NCBI RefSeq assembly: GCF_029870285.1
Contig: NZ_JACSYA010000027.1
Span: 1-64,000, forward strand
DNA from: Delftia sp. PS-11
Lineage (GTDB): Bacteria > Pseudomonadota > Gammaproteobacteria > Burkholderiales > Burkholderiaceae_C
Direction: 5' to 3'
DNA: 64,000 nucleotides
Position numbers and translations under genes: made by a program
Notes under the pieces: model-generated
Database searches by the model: none
What the model was told of the DNA's origin: nothing
Seen by the model: the letters and a program-made list of their open reading frames with translations, nothing else
In this document: one piece after another, positions 63,058 through 64,000 of the stretch
Layout of the letters: every line of letters begins with the position of its first letter
Position numbering within the stretch: the first letter of the stretch is position 1

Positions 63058-64000
63058 ATGATGTTCCATCCATGGCTGCTGGCCGGCGCATTGGCGCTGC
63101 CAGCCGTCGGCATGGCCGCGCAGGCGCAGGCCGAATCCCCCTCTTTTGCCCTGTCCAGCGAACAGGCCCGCACGCTGGGCGTGCGTTTTGAAACCATCCA
63201 GCCAGCGGCGCAGATCACCGTGACGGCCCACGCGCGCGCCGTGCTGCGCGCCGATGCCCAGACCGTGGTGGCCGCCCCCTATTCGGGCGCGATCCCCAGC
63301 GTCCATGTGGCCGTGGGCCAGACAGTGCGCGCAGGCCAGGCCCTGGCCACGTTCACCGGCGCCCAATTGTTCGAGGCACGCCGGGCCTTGCAGGAAGCCG
63401 ACTCCCAGTCGCGCCTGGCGCGTCAGGCCCTGGCACGCGATCAGGCGCTGTATGACGATGGCATCATCGCCGCCAGCCGCTGGCAGGCCACGCAGGCCCG
63501 CGCGGCAGAGGCGGCGGCAGCAGCCCAGGCACGTCACGCCGAGCTGGCTGCCAGCGGCCTGAAGCTGGCGGGCCATGAAGCGCAACTGCTGGTCCCAAGG
63601 TCTGCCGTGGTCACCGAAGTGCTGGTGGCGCCGGGGGCCCGTGTCGAAGCCTCGGCCCCCCTGGTGCGCCTGGCAGACCCCCAGGCGCTGGAGCTGGACC
63701 TGCTGCTGGGCCGGGAAATGCCGCTGCCCGCCGTGGGCGACCGTGTCCAGGTACAGGCGCGCGGCGCAGCGGGACAGGTGGCAGGCATTGCCCCTGTGGG
63801 CGATGGCTCCGCAGGCATGCGCGTACGCGTGTCCCTGCGCCAGAACGGAACCCTGCGCGTGGGAGAAAGCGTGCAGGCCACGCTGACGCTGTCCGATGCA
63901 GCGCCCTCTGCCGACGGCCCGCGCACGCGCATTCCGGCGGCTGCCCTGGCGCACTGGCAAGGCAGGACCGGTGTATTCCTGGCAAGCGGCAAGGGCGTGC
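63058..64000 (+). CDS. RND metal-type efflux adaptor (CusB/CzcB-like), truncated by window end
   Basis: N-terminal 314 residues of a membrane-fusion protein; the 3' end lies outside the window. The start at 63058 has GGAG 6 nt upstream (ATG at 63061 is also possible). A signal peptide ends near GMAAQAQA. The mature part has FALSSEQARTLGVRFETIQP, the lipoyl-type ADAQTVVAAPYSGAIPSVHV and VGQTVRAGQALATF, a helical hairpin rich in Ala, Arg and Gln, and PRSAVVTEVLVAPGARVEA. This layout is seen in CusB/CzcB/CnrB metal-efflux adaptors. With the copper locus upstream, it may begin a copper or heavy-metal efflux operon. No lipobox. Confidence 0.85.
   Translation, partial: MMFHPWLLAGALALPAVGMAAQAQAESPSFALSSEQARTLGVRFETIQPAAQITVTAHARAVLRADAQTVVAAPYSGAIPSVHVAVGQTVRAGQALATFTGAQLFEARRALQEADSQSRLARQALARDQALYDDGIIAASRWQATQARAAEAAAAAQARHAELAASGLKLAGHEAQLLVPRSAVVTEVLVAPGARVEASAPLVRLADPQALELDLLLGREMPLPAVGDRVQVQARGAAGQVAGIAPVGDGSAGMRVRVSLRQNGTLRVGESVQATLTLSDAAPSADGPRTRIPAAALAHWQGRTGVFLASGKGV

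Overview
The window is chromosomal DNA from a high-GC betaproteobacterium, most likely Comamonadaceae and Comamonas-like. This is inferred from the gene content: several Bug-type (TTT) periplasmic binding proteins, an Omp32-type porin, a prpC-acnD-prpF cluster with an XRE/ImmA-type regulator, and several chemoreceptors and c-di-GMP proteins. I see no rRNA, tRNA, CRISPR array, insertion sequence or phage gene.

Region 1 (1-8608) is one plus-strand operon: RND efflux adaptor, RND pump, outer-membrane factor, an NDH-2-like NADH dehydrogenase and a patatin-like lipoprotein. Region 2 (8609-12337) looks decayed. It holds a chemoreceptor fragment with a frameshift and a nonsense codon, an intact nhaR-like regulator, a small ORF cut by TAG, a terC gene cut by a Trp-to-TGA change, and about 890 bp with no recognisable intact gene. 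A chemoreceptor follows (12338-13915).

Region 3 (13969-23034) is an organosulfur island: three SsuA-like binding proteins, an SsuD-like flavin monooxygenase, an acyl-CoA-dehydrogenase-like flavoprotein, a class II aldolase, a thiol dioxygenase and a four-domain rhodanese. No ABC permease or ATPase is present. Three of its intergenic regions share the 10-mer GCCAACGAAG.

Region 4 (23103-34971) holds a GAF-EAL phosphodiesterase, an IclR regulator with a 12-bp inverted repeat at its start, the DUF1800/DUF1501 export pair, a LysR gene divergent from a Bug protein / ModA-like protein / porin set, and a chemoreceptor. Region 5 (34916-44926) has metR and metE back to back, then the 2-methylcitrate genes prpF, acnD and prpC facing their regulator. 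prpB is absent. Region 6 (45229-51307) has an HD-GYP protein convergent with a CHASE-PAS-GGDEF-EAL protein, and a chemoreceptor broken by a CA-dinucleotide change.

Region 7 (51611-55754) is a GntR-controlled catabolic operon of unknown substrate: FAH-family hydrolase, Bug protein, DUF1185 protein and VOC protein. ATGCAT-centred palindromes lie before both gntR and the operon. Region 8 (55804-64000) is a copper-type locus: two DUF2946 proteins, a TonB-dependent receptor, the MbnP/MbnH pair, an uncharacterised envelope protein, a His-rich small protein and the start of a CusB/CzcB-like efflux adaptor that runs off the end.
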